This document shows, piece by piece, positions 1 through 11,100 of a stretch of DNA of 34,769 nucleotides. The first letter of the stretch is position 1, and each line of letters opens with the position of its first letter. The position numbers and the translations under genes are program-made. The notes beneath the pieces are model-generated. The model worked only from the letters and a program-made list of their open reading frames with translations. It did not search any database and was not told the origin of the DNA. Source of the stretch: Chlamydomonas sphaeroides (taxonomy: Eukaryota; Chlorophyta; Chlorophyceae; Chlamydomonadales; Chlamydomonadaceae); assembly GCA_001662425.1 (NCBI GenBank), contig BDDC01000062.1, positions 98,233 to 133,001 on the forward strand. The letters are read 5' to 3'.

Positions 1-3000
1 CCGCCTCGTCCTGCACCACCGCCAGCGCCGCCTGCGCCGCCGCCAGCTCCTCGCCGAGCGCCTCGCAGCGGCCCGCCAGCTCCGTCTCGGCCGCCGCGCC
101 GCCGGCCTCGCGCTCCGCCGCCGACCGGCGCAGCTCCCCGAGCTCCGCCGCCGCCGCGGCCTCGCGGCCGGCTAGCGCAGCGTACTCCTCCGACAGCCGC
201 TCCAACTGATGCCGCAGCGCCTCGGCCTCGGCCGCTGCGTCCGCGGCCGCCGCCCCAGCCCGCGCCTGCACCTCCGCCAGCGCCTCCCGCAGCGCCTGCG
301 CTTGCTGCTCTGCGGCGCCGCCAGCGCCCTCCAGCTGCTCGCGTAGCGCCGCCGCCAGCGCCTCGGCCTCGGTCGCCCGGCCCTCGGCAGTCAGCGCCGC
401 CGCCTCGGCCGCCTCGAGCCGCGCTGCCAGCTGCTGCGTGGCCTCGGCGGCACCGCCAGCGGCATCGAGCTGCTCACGCAGGGCAGCCACCAGCGCCTCG
501 GCCTCAGCGGCCCGGCCCTCGGCGATCAGCGCCGCCGCCTCGGCCTGTTCCAACCGCGCCGCCAGCTGCTGCGTCGCCTCACTGGCGCCTGCGCTGGCGC
601 CCGCCACCTGCTCGCGCAGCGCCGCCGCCATGGCATCGGCCACAGCGGCGCGCGCCTCGGCGTCCAGCGCCTGCTCCTGCGCCTGCTGAAGCTGAGAGCC
701 CAGCTCCGACACCGCTGCCTGGCCGCGGCCCTGCTCCGCCGCCAGCTCCGCCAGCCGCGCTTCGGCCTCCGCCGCGCGGCCCTGCGCCGCCAGCAGCTGC
801 GCCTCGGCCTCCTCCAGCCGCGACTGCAGCGCCTCCGCCGCTGCGGCAGCGCCCTCGCTGCCGGCGGCAGCGGCCAGCTGCTCCCGGGCCGCTTCCGCCG
901 CAGCCTCCGCCTCCAGCGCACGGCCTTCCACCGCTAGCAGCTGGCTCTGCACCTCCTCCAGCCGCGCCTCCGCCTCCGCCGCCCGAGCCGCCGCGGCGTC
1001 AGCCGCGGCCCGCGCCCCAGCGTCCGCTCCCTCGCCTCCGCCGGCGGAGGCCGCGGCCGCCGCGGCGGCGGCCTGCGCCTCGCCGAGCTGCTGCCGCAGC
1101 GTCGCGCACGCCTCCTGCAGTAGCTCCGCGCGGTCCTGGGCGTCCGTGGCCTCCATGGCTGCAGACTGCGCCTCCTCCAGCTCCGCCTCCAGCTCGCCCA
1201 TGCGCCACTCCAGCTCGCTAACGCGGTGCCGCGACGCCTCCAGCGCCGCCTGCGCCTCCGCCAGTCGCGCCTCGGCCTCTGTGGCCTTCGCCTCCGCTGC
1301 CGCGGCGTCGGCCCCGGCAGCGTCCGGCGGTCGCTCCGCGCCCTCCGCGTCTGTGGCGGCGTCCGCGTCTCCCCACCCGTCCCAAGCCCGGGCAGCCATA
1401 GCGCGCGAGCGGCTGCCTTCCGTGGGCTCCACGCCGTCGGCGGCCTCCGCTGGCAGCGGCGCCGCCGCCACCGCGGCGGCGGCCTGTGCCGCCGCGAGCA
1501 GCTCCGACAGCTGGGCCACCTCTGCGGCGCGGATCGACGCCTCCGCCTCGGCCGCCGCCAGGCGCCGCTCCAGGTCGGAGCGCTCCGCGGCCGACAGCGC
1601 CGCCTCCAGGACCGACTCGACGGCGGCGTCGGTACCCGTCTCACTGGGCCGCTGCGCCGACGCCGACGCTGCCGGGTTCGACTGCGACCACCGGCGCTCG
1701 CCGCTGCCGCTGCCGCGGGGCTTGTTGGCCTCGGCCGCAGCCATGGCCTGCCGAGCGTCGTCGAGCTGGCGCTGCGCCTCCGCCAGCGCGGCGCGCAGCT
1801 CCGCCTCCTCCTCGCCGCCGTCGGCGGCGAAAGGCAGGCCGAGGTCGCTGCCCCAGCCGTCCGTCGCCGAGGCGGCGGCAGCGCCGGCGGCGGCGGCCCG
1901 GGCCTCGGCAAGTTCAACATCCCGTGCCGCCAGCTCGGCTGCCAGTTCTGCCAGCCGCTGGCGTAGCTGCTCGGCCTCGGCCGCGCCCTCAGCCTGCCGC
2001 TGATTTTGCTCGGCAGCGGGCTGGGGCTCCGACTCCGTCTGAGCCTCGGCCGACGGGGCCACCTCCGTCTCGGCCGCAGCGTCGGTCGTGGTCGCCTCCG
2101 TCTCGGCCGAGGCGTCGGCCAAGCTAACTTCCGTCTCGGCGGCGGCGTCGGCCGTGCTGCTGCCGGCCGCCGCTGCCGCCGCAGCGGTTGCGGCCGCTTC
2201 CGCGGGCGCCACCTCACGCGCCACCTCCGCGGCCGCAAGCTGGGCCTCCAGGTCCGCGGCGCGGAGGGCCAGGCCGTCGCGCTCGCGCTCCGCCGCCGCC
2301 TGCGCCTCCTCCGCCTCGGCCAGCCGCTGGCGCGCCTCCGCCAGCGCCACGTCCGCGTCACCGGCCTCCGCCAGCTGCGCCGCCAGCCGCTCAGCCTGCG
2401 CCTTGCGCGTCGCCGCCGCCTCGCGCAGCTCCGCCTCCTCCGCCTCCTCCGCCGCCGCCGCCGCCAGCTGCTCCCGCAGCTGCGCCGCCTCGGCCCTGGC
2501 CGCCTCCAGCGCCTCCTGCTCCGCCGCCACCTGCTCACTGGCCATGCGGTACGCGCCCCGCGCCTCCTCCGCCTCCTGCCGCAGCCCCTCCAGCTCGGTC
2601 CGCGCCTCGTCCAGCAGCTGCTGAAGCCGCACGGCCTGCTCGCCATCCGTCGCGCGGGTGGCGTCCAGCTCGCCGCGCAGCGCCTCGCCCTCTTGGCGAG
2701 CCGCCGCCAGCTCGGCCTCCGACGCCGCTGCAGCGCCGCGGGCCTCCGCCAGCGCAGCCTCCGCCTGCTCGACCCGGCGCAGCAGGGCCTCGGCGTCGGC
2801 CTGCTGCTCCTCCACAGCCTCCTTGAGCGCGGCCACCTGCTCCCGGCTGGACTCGAGCCGCTCCACAACAGCAGCCGCCTCGTCCTCGGCCGCCTGGCGC
2901 GCCTCCGCCTCCGCTGCCACGGCCTGCCGCGCCTCCGCCAGCTGCGCCCGCAGCGCCTCGGCCTCCTCATCGGCAACCTGCCGCGCCTCCGCCAGCTCGG

Positions 3001-6000
3001 TCTGCAGCGCCGCCTGCGCCTCCGCCGACCGCTCCAACTGCGCCTCCAGCGCGGCGGCGCGCTCCGCCGCGGCGGACGCCTCTCCGGCGGCATCGGCGGC
3101 GCGGCGCTCCGCTGCCTCGGCCTGCGCCCGGGCCTCCTCGGCCTGCGCGCTCAGGTCGTCGGCCTTGGCCATCAGGTCGGCGCACCGCTCCTGGAGCGCC
3201 TCCACCTGCGCCGAGTTGTCGGCGGCCGACTGCAGCGGGCAAGGGGCGCCAGGCAGGGAAGGGCCGCCGCGTCAGGGCTACGGGGGACGGGGACGGTCTT
3301 GCCGGAGCCACCCAGCCCAACGGTGGCTGCCGCAGCGCGCAGTCCCAGATGATTGCCCTCACGGCCGACGCCTAGCGCATGCCCTCTGTCTCTCAGTGCC
3401 CGCCCGCTCACCTGCGCCTCCGCCAGGCGCGCCTCCAGCTCCGCCTTGTCCCGGCCCAGCGCCTCCACCTGGCCGCTCAGCTCCGCCGCCCGCTCCTTGA
3501 GCTTGGCCTTCTCCTCCTTCATCTTGCCAAACTGGCTCTTGGCAGTGGCCATGCGGCCGTTCTGCTCCGCCACCTTGGCCTCCAGCTCAGCCACCCTAGC
3601 CTGCAGCGCGCCCGCGCCTGCGGCCTCGGCCGCCCGAGCCTCGGCCGCCCGAGCCTCGGCTGCCGCCTCCGCTGCCGCTGCGGCCGTCGCGGCCGCTTCC
3701 ATGGCCGCCACCTCGCGCGCCGCCTCCGCGGCCGCAAGCTGGGCCTCCAGGTCCGCGGCGCGGAGGGCCAGGCCGTCGCGCTCGCGCTCCGCCGCCGCCT
3801 GCGCCTCCTCCGCCTCGGCCAGCTGCCGCTGCGCCTCCTCCAGCGCGTCGCCCGCGCCCTGCAGCTGCCGCCGCGCCCCCGCCAGCGCCTCCGCCGCCTC
3901 GCCCGCGTCCGCCAGCTGCGCCGCCAGCCGCTCCGCCTGCGCCTCGCGCGCCGCCAGCTGCTCCCGCAGCTGGGCCGCCTCGGCCCTGGCCGCCTCCAGC
4001 GCCTCCTGCTCCGCCGCCACCTGTTCACTGGCCATGCGGTAAGCGCCCCGCGCCTCCTCCGCCTCCTGCCGCAGCCCTTCCAGCTCCGCCGCCTGCGCCG
4101 CAGCCGCGGCCTCGGCCTCCGCTACGCGCTGCTGCAGCTGCTCCGCCCGCTCCGCAGCCTCCGCCGCCGCGGTCTGCGCCGCCGCCAGCTCCTCTGCAGC
4201 CTGCTCGGCCCTGACCTTGAGCCCGCTGATCTCAGCTGCCTGCTGCACCAGCTTGGCCTCCATGTTGTCCTGCGCAAATAAAACACCGACGAACAACACG
4301 ATCGGTACAATATTGCGTTGGCCTAGCTCCGGGCTGGCAACACACAGATACCACCAACGGCGAGCAATGTTGTCGCCATCGCTCAGCAGCAATCCGCTCT
4401 CAGCACCGCACTGTGCGCCGCGCCCCTGGGCGTCCCCCCCCACCTGCGCGTCCGCCTGCTCGCTGTACTGCTGCTGCAGCTGCTCGTTGTCAGAGCGGAG
4501 CGCCTCCACCTCAGCCCGCACCTCGGCAGCGGCGGCCTCGGACGCCTGCAAACGAAACAACACGGGCAAGGAGCGGGCGACCCAGCACGGCGGTATTGGG
4601 GCTACCGAGCGGCATCAAGAACGAGGGCAGGGCAAAACTGGCGCAATGGCTGGGCAAGAATTGGCGCAGTAGGGGCGCCGCCCACCTCTAGCTGCGCGCG
4701 GAGCGCTTCGGCCTCCACACGCGCCGCCTCCGCCGCCTCGCGCGCAGCCTGGGCCTCGGCCTCGGCGGCCGCCGCACGCTCGGCCGCCGCTGCGGCGGCA
4801 TCACCGCCGCCCGCTGCCGCCGCCAGCTCCTCCTTTGCCTTGGCCAGGTCCTCCTTGAGCTTGCCATTCTCCTCCTTGGCCTTCTTGAAGGCGGCCTTGC
4901 CCTTGGCCAGCAGCGCCTTCTCCTTGCCCACCTCCTCGTTAGCGTGCGCCAGCGCCGCCTCGAGCTCCGACACGCGGGACGCCAGGCCCGCCAGCGCCTC
5001 CTCGTGCGCCGCGCGCTCCGCCGCCGCGGCGGCGGCGGCCGCCGCCGGCGCCACCGCCAGCTCCCCTCGCAGCGCCTCCAGCTGCGCCTGCAGGCCCTCG
5101 GCGGCACTGGCGCCCGCCGCCAGCTGCTCGCGCTGCACCTCGCACTCGGCCGTCAGGCGGCTCACGGCGGACTCCAGCTCGCCGGCCTGAAGCATCGCCG
5201 CCGCCTGCGCCTCCGCCAGCTGCGCCTCGGCCTCCGCCACGGCGGCTCGCAGCCGCTCGCACTCGGCCGCCAGCGGCTCCAGCTCGGCGATGCGCGCCGC
5301 CGCCTCGGCGGCCTCGGCCGCCGCGGCTTCCGAGTCAGATGCGCCGGCACGTGCTGCGGCCAGCTCCATCTCGAGCCGCGCGGCGCGTGCCTCCGCAGCG
5401 TCGACCTCATCCCGCAGCGCCGCCTCCGCTTCGGCGGCGGCGGACTCGGCCGCCGCCCGCGCTTCGGCCTCGGTAGCCACCAGCGCCTGCGCCTCGGCCG
5501 CCGCAGCCTCGGCCGCGCCGCGCGCCTCTGCGGCTTCAGCTGCCGCCGCCTGCGCCGCCGCGAGCTCTGCCTCCAGCTCCGGCACCCGGCCCTCCGCGGC
5601 CGCGACTCGCTCCAGCAGCCGGTCCCGCTCCGCCCCAAGCTCCTCCAGCGCCTGCCTCAGCTGCTGCTGTTCGGCCTGCAGCGCCTCAGCCTCTGCGGCG
5701 GAGGCGCCCGGCGCCGGGGCCGACGCCTGGGCGCCCGCATGCAGCTGGGCCTCCAGGGCCGCCTTGTCCTGGGCCAGCGCCGCGAGCTGGCGGAGGCGGG
5801 GGAACAGCAGCACATTGACACAGGCGGTCGGGAAGACACTTGAAGCTCAAGCGTACGGCACAGAGCTTCTATGGATGTGCACGGCATCTGTTGCGCGGCG
5901 CGCACACAACGCGGCCTGTCTCGTGGGTTCCCGCCCCTTCCCCCACCTCTGCGCCCCTCCCCGCCCCGCACCTATGCGCCCCTCCTCGCCCCGCACCTGC

Positions 6001-7825
6001 AGCCGCGCCTCGGCCAGCTCCGCCTTGCGGTGGTTGCTCTGCTCCTTGAGCTTGTCGAACCGCACCTTGCCCTCCTCCTTAAGCTTGTCGTACTTGGCCT
6101 CCAGCACATCGGCCTGCGGTCGGTTGGGTCCACCCCTCACACACGAGCGTCGCCTCCAGCTCATCCCCAACCGCCGCTGCTGCAGCGCTCGCCTGCGCGC
6201 CATGCCCGCCCAGGCGCCACGCCCCTCGCCGCCCGCACCTGCTGCGCCCGCGCCACCAGGCCGGCCACGTCCACGCCCTCGCCGCCCAGCGCCTGCCGCA
6301 GCTCCGCCAGCTCCTCCGCCGCCCGCCGCGCCTCGGTCAGCTCGGCGTCCTTGGCCTCCAGCTCGCCACGCAGCTCCGCGTGCAGCGCCTCCCAGTGCGC
6401 CAGCTCCTGTGCAGGCGGACGCGGACGAGACTCAGTGGACGGGGCGGGACCCAGGGGCCGAGCACCGGCCCTCGGCTCGGGATCCACGGCACGGCAACCC
6501 ATCCATGTTCATGAGGTTCTGCCCCAGGCCACGTCCCCAACCGCACCTCCTTGGTCTTGCGGAGCAGCTCGCGGAGCTCCTCCGCCTCGGCCGCCAGAGC
6601 TGCCTCCGACTGCCGCGCCTCCGCCAGCGCGGCCTCCGCCGCGGCGCCCTCGCTCACCGCCGCGCTAGCCGCAGCCTGCGCAGCGGCAGCCGCCGCCTCG
6701 TCGGCCGCTGCCTCGCGCTGCCGCTGCGCCTCCTCCAGCTGCTGCCGCAGCGCCGCCACCTGCGCCTCCAGGGCCTCGCGCTCCGAGGCCAGGTTGGCAA
6801 CGTGCGTCGCCAGCTCCTCCTTGCTCGCGCCCACATCTGCCACCTGGCTGCGCAGCGACTCGACCTCGGCCTGCAGCGCCTGCAGCCGGTCGGCGGCCTC
6901 GCCGGCCTCGGCGGCTGCGGGGGCCACGAGGGCCGGAGCCGCCTCGGCCGCGTTGTTTGCGTCGGCGTCGGCGTGCGCGGTCGGCAGCTCGCGACTGGCA
7001 ACCGCGCCCTCTGCTGCGTCGGCATCGCCGGGCGGCGTGAGGTCCGGTGCCGGCAGCGATACGGTCTCAGTTGGCTGCGGCTCGTTCTGCTGCTGGGTTG
7101 CCTTCGGTTCGGCGGTGTGGGAGGCGGAGTGGGCGCGAGCCACGGCGTCGCCAGGGGAGGCAGCGTCGGCGTCGTGCGCATCGGGCGCTGGGGCTGGCGG
7201 CGGCGTCACCGGCTCGGCGGCTACAGGTGCCGCTGCAGCGCGCGGCGGCGATCCAGGGGCGGCCGAGGACTCGGGAAGCTGGAGGACCTGGGAGCGGACA
7301 GGCGGGTGCAGGGTTGGGTTTGGCCCCGCCGGGCAGCGGCGAGGCAGGCTAGGCGAGCCCGGCCCCTGGGGCCGTACCGGGACGTCGACGTCCGGCAGCT
7401 CCCCCGACACTGCGTGCGCAGCGGCGCCATTTGCCTGCACGGGCCACAGGGCGAAGTTAGTGACCTCGGCGGGGGGCCAGGCAGCTGCCGGCGCTTGCCA
7501 GACGGGGCTGCAAGCGCTCGCGGGGCACCGCACCTGAGGCGTTGTGGCGCTGGACGCTGTCCGTGCAGCCGGTGCCTTCGGCGTGGCTGGAGATGCGCTG
7601 CCAGCTTTGTGCGTGGCACGCTTGCTCTTGAACTTAGCAAGCTGCGCATGTGCGGCGAAGGGCAGATCAAACTCAGCGCGTCACAACGTCCACGCGCCAA
7701 AGCTGCTTATGTGCAACTGTAGCTTGTCAAGAAGCGATAGCGGGCGCGCAGGCAGGGTCAACGCGGCAACGGCCACTGACCACATCCGCGCCCAGGCTCT
7801 TGAGCTCAGCTGTGTTGCGCGACAT
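1..7825 (-). CDS. Giant Ala/Glu-rich coiled-coil protein, 3' end outside window
   Basis: Minus-strand exons: 7781-7825, 7534-7671, 7378-7434, 6547-7287, 6239-6406, 5997-6113, 4686-5786, 4444-4545, 3412-4269 and 3229 down past base 1. All nine introns are phase 0, mostly CAG|GTGCGG or similar. The chosen start gives MSRNTAELKSLGADV, then an exon reading FDLPFAAHAQLAKFKSKRA. Residues about 62-180 are Pro/Ala-rich. From about 180 onward the protein is nearly continuous heptad-type coiled coil (ALEAQVAALRQQLEEAQ and similar), with no signal peptide or TM segment. Three Lys-rich modules interrupt it near residues 386-410, 712-738 and 1065-1085. The last exon is open for at least 1,076 codons, checked by confirming that tested TTA/CTA/TCA triplets are out of frame. 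The architecture would suit a golgin, a centrosomal or a nuclear-matrix tether, but any C-terminal targeting domain such as GRIP is outside the window, so the family is unassigned. The first exon is the least certain part. Confidence 0.75.
334..745 (-). repeat. Tandem 45-46-residue coiled-coil repeats
   Basis: The motif ATQQLAARLE..EAAAL.AEGRA.EAEAL.AALREQ recurs with spacings of 135 and 138 bases (anchor positions about 334, 469 and 607), and a more diverged unit follows to about 745. The units are 45 and 46 residues long, so successive copies sit in slightly different heptad registers. Confidence 0.7.
2208..2596 (-). repeat. Intragenic duplication, copy in last exon
   Basis: This block of about 390 bases in the last visible exon of the giant coiled-coil gene is nearly identical to 3707-4086 in the exon before it. 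Stretches around 2235-2330 match base for base, and 2500-2596 differs at only a few positions. Both copies encode EGLRQEAEEARGAYRMASEQ followed by the same Ala/Glu coil. The copy here carries an extra short Glu/Ala insertion near 2420-2465. Confidence 0.85.
3707..4086 (-). repeat. Intragenic duplication, copy in preceding exon
   Basis: Partner of the block at 2208-2596, offset by about 1.49 kb. It lies wholly inside exon 3412-4269, so the duplicated unit contains no intron. Near-identity at synonymous sites means a recent duplication or gene conversion rather than protein-level constraint alone. Confidence 0.85.
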
Positions 7826-8191
7826 CCTAGCTAGATTTGAAAGCTATGAAGCTAGGTGAGGCGGCAGAGCCTGTTACGCGACATCGCGCCAGAGCAAGCA
7901 AGTCGAGGCCGCTCGCTGCAGCGAGCACAAATTCAATGCGTTTGCGTGCTCTCTGAATGTCAAGTTTGACACATGGACAAGGATACCGATTGAAGTTGGG
8001 ACACGGCAGCAGCGTCCCCTGCACACGTACCCCACGATCACCCGCGAGCATCCAGCCACATTTCAGGGCCACAGCCGCAGCCGCAGCCCGCTACCCAATG
8101 TTTGTTACACCATCACTGGGCTGTCACAGCCCTGAGTTTGCTCGCAGGCGCACGACAATTCCCACCATCCTGCCGCGATCCGGTTCTCGCC
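7826..8191. other. Intergenic spacer between two minus-strand genes
   Basis: This holds the 3' UTR of the MSH7-like gene, with a polyadenylation signal at 8105-8109, and then the presumed promoter and 5' UTR of the giant coiled-coil gene. I see no coding exon and no clear TATA box. Base composition is visibly lower in GC than the flanking exons. Confidence 0.6.
8105..8109 (-). terminator. TGTAA polyadenylation signal of MSH7-like gene
   Basis: Read on the minus strand as TGTAA, about 85 bases beyond the TAA/TGA-terminated final exon at 8192. TGTAA is the usual green-algal polyadenylation signal, and the position fits a short 3' UTR. Confidence 0.55.
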
Positions 8192-11100
8192 TCACCGCCC
8201 CTCGCCATCCTGCTGCCCCGCTGCTCCCTCCATCTCCTGACGCAGCCGCCACCACGTGTGCCCCAAAGCGTCCATCCCCGGCGCCTGCCATCCCGCCGCT
8301 CCGCCTGCCGACCTTACCCCCGGCTGCGCCATGACGGCCGCCACCTCGCGCACACGCTCCATCAGCGCCGCCCGCTCCTCTGCCATCCCCACCTCGTCCT
8401 CCTCGCCTGCCTCCCCGCCTAAACCCTCCTCAACCCCACCCGCGCACGCGCGGCTGTCCCTGCCACCCGCCGCCCCCACCGCCTTCGCAAATGCGTCCGC
8501 GGCCTGCTGCGCGCGCCGCAGCAGCGCGGGCGGCAGACCCGCCAGCGCCGCCACCTGCGCCAGGGCAAGCCAGCATGCATGAGCCCTCACGGCACCGTAC
8601 GCAGCAACATGGGCCCCGGCGCACGCATTGCAGGGGCGCGCCGGCCCACCGCAGCGCGCCCTCGCACCACCACCACCACACACCACCACCACACACCACA
8701 CACCACACACCCCGGAGCCCACCTGCAGGCCGCAGCTGCCGTGCGGCGCGGGGCCGGGCCGCAGGCGGTGCAGGGCCACGAAGTCCCCCTGCGGCCACGA
8801 CACACACAACACACACACGGTGGAGGCACGGCGTGCAATCCTCAAGCCCTACCTGACTCGTGCAGCATGTCTTGTACCGCATAGCTCGTACCGCACTGCT
8901 CGTGCATCACGCAGCTGGGCGCGTCACGCGACGCCCCGCCCCACCTGCGGCCCCACGGTGGAGGCCAGGTGCCCCACAGCCACTCGGCCGCACAGCCCGC
9001 CACCGCCGCCGGCGGCGGGGCCTGCGGGGCCCGCCGCCGCCTCTGACGCCAGGACGTGGTAGTGCGTGGCGAACAGCGTCCTGCGGTTGGGGTGGGCGGC
9101 GGGGTGGATCGAGTGGTTGCTGGGGACACAGGGAGGGCTGGTAAGGCCAGTGAGAGGAGTGTGCGACGTAGTCCGCTGGGCGGCAGCCGGCTCCTGCCGG
9201 CCCCCTCCCCCATGCCCGGCTAGGCTTCCGCATCAGAGCTGCCCACTCCCCGCAGGTGCGCCGCTCGCCTGCAGCCCACGCCCGCCGCCAGGTGCTGCAG
9301 CACCGCGCCCGCGATGGCCGCCCCGTCGTGGGTGGCGGTGCCGCGGCCCAGCTCATCCAGCAGCAGCAGCGAGGCGGCGCTGGCGGAGGCCAGGCAGGAG
9401 GCGGCCTCGCCCATCTCCACCTGGCCGGGGGCCGCAGGGGAAGGGGTGGGTGGAGGGCAGGGAGCTCGGCGCACTTGCCGCGGCAGCAGAGGCAGAGGCA
9501 GCGGCAGCGGCAGCGGGGACAGGTTGGGGCGCCGGGAGGTCATGGCGCAGACAGCGGCGGCTGCCCGGGCAGCATGCGCCCTTCTGCAGGTACCGTGTTG
9601 CGCCCGGCTCCGCTCCGCCCGACCCCGCACCGCAGCCCGCACAGGCAACGCCCAGCCCTGCGACGACCCCAAGCTGTATGTCCCGGACCCGGGCCATGCC
9701 TGGAAGGTGCTCTCCCCCGCCATGATGCGGTCGTGGGCACCTGCGGGAGGGGGCGCGGCGCATCCGCCAGTCGGGCGGTGCGTACGAGATGGACAGGCGG
9801 CCATGCCCGCGCCCGGACAGCCAAGCGCAGCATCGGGGGCACGGCAGCGCCGCACCCATGCGCGTGAAGATGCGGTCGACGGGCGCCAGCGCCGCCGCCG
9901 CCGCGGGCACGTAGCAGCCCAGCTGCGCCATCACCGAGGCCAGCCCCGCCGCCCGCAGCAGCGTGCTCTTGCCGCCCGTGTTGGCGCCCGTCAGAAGCAG
10001 GCAGGGCGGCGAGTCGCCGCCCAGCGCCAGGTCGTTGGGCGTGACTGCGGCAGTGGAGGGGGCATGGCGCAGCGGAGCGTGAGCTCAGGTGTGCGCTATC
10101 AGACAAGGGCACCGGAGCTGGAAGGAAGCTAGTGTTGGGCGTGGTGTTGGGGGCGCTGGTGTGGGGCCCCGCGACGGCGGTTAGGTTTGGCTGCGGTAAG
10201 GGTGGTGTGGCCCGGTGCGCCCTGCACTACTTCCTCCCTCCCCGGCCTCACTCTCCAAGCGGCCCTCGTGCGCCGCCGCTACCAGCAGCGGGTGCCACAG
10301 CCCGCGCAGCTCCAGCCGAGGGCCGCCGCCGGGCCCCCCCGGGGCCTGGCTGGGCCGGGCGCCCGCGGGCGGCGCGGCGGCCAGGAAGGTGGGCCGGCAG
10401 AAGGTGCAGCCTGGGGGGCGGGGCGAGGGGAAATGGATGCGAGACGAATGAAGCACAGCCCTCGGCATGGCAAGGGACGATGGGCCGGCGTGCTGTAGGA
10501 GGCAGAGGGCCCAGCAGTCCAAGCAGCGGCCGCAGGATCAGCGGCGCCACGCAACGCCCACGGACGCACCCGGCGGCGCCGCCGAGGGGTGCGTGACGGT
10601 GGCCCAGCCCGCCAGCACGTCCAGCGCCGCCGCCGCCTCCACCAGGGCCAGGAAGCCGCTGTGGGCGCAGCCAAAGGCCTCGGCGGCGGCCGCCAGCGCA
10701 GCGCGCCGCTGCGCCTCCAGCTGCCGCCGCGCCGCCGCCAGCGCCGGCCCCAGCGCCGCCAGGCGGGGGCAGGCGGCGGCCAGGGCGCCGGGCGGCAGGG
10801 CGCAGCCGGGCGGCGGCTGCAGCGGGCGGTAGCCCTGCGCGTGGGGCCACACACGAGGGGGGAGTCACGGACACACAGCTCTGTCCTACCTGACACTGCA
10901 ACACAGCCAATGCACACTCCTAGCTAGGCCCCGCGAGCGGCATGGCGGCTCGGCGCTGCGCCGTGATGGACCCCGCCACGCTGCGTGTGCGGGCCATCCC
11001 CCCCTCTCTCCCCGCATCCGCGCCCCTCACCAGCGCCCTCAGCTGCGGCACCAGCTGCCGCGGCAGCTGCAGCGCCGCCGCCGCCTCGTCAAGCACCACC

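Noticed and set aside
934..3093. 719-codon minus-strand frame, Arg/Pro-rich
   Set aside because: It is the +1 shadow of the last exon of the giant coiled-coil gene. The other frame gives a regular Ala/Glu/Leu heptad coil and agrees with all splice phases.
2006..3352. 448-codon plus-strand Leu/Arg-rich frame
   Set aside because: Codon-aligned antisense of the coiled coil: GAG and CAG codons read backwards as Leu. It has no domain character.
1..7825. GRIP-domain golgin
   Set aside because: The coil and Lys-rich modules are compatible, but the C-terminus with the defining domain is outside the window.
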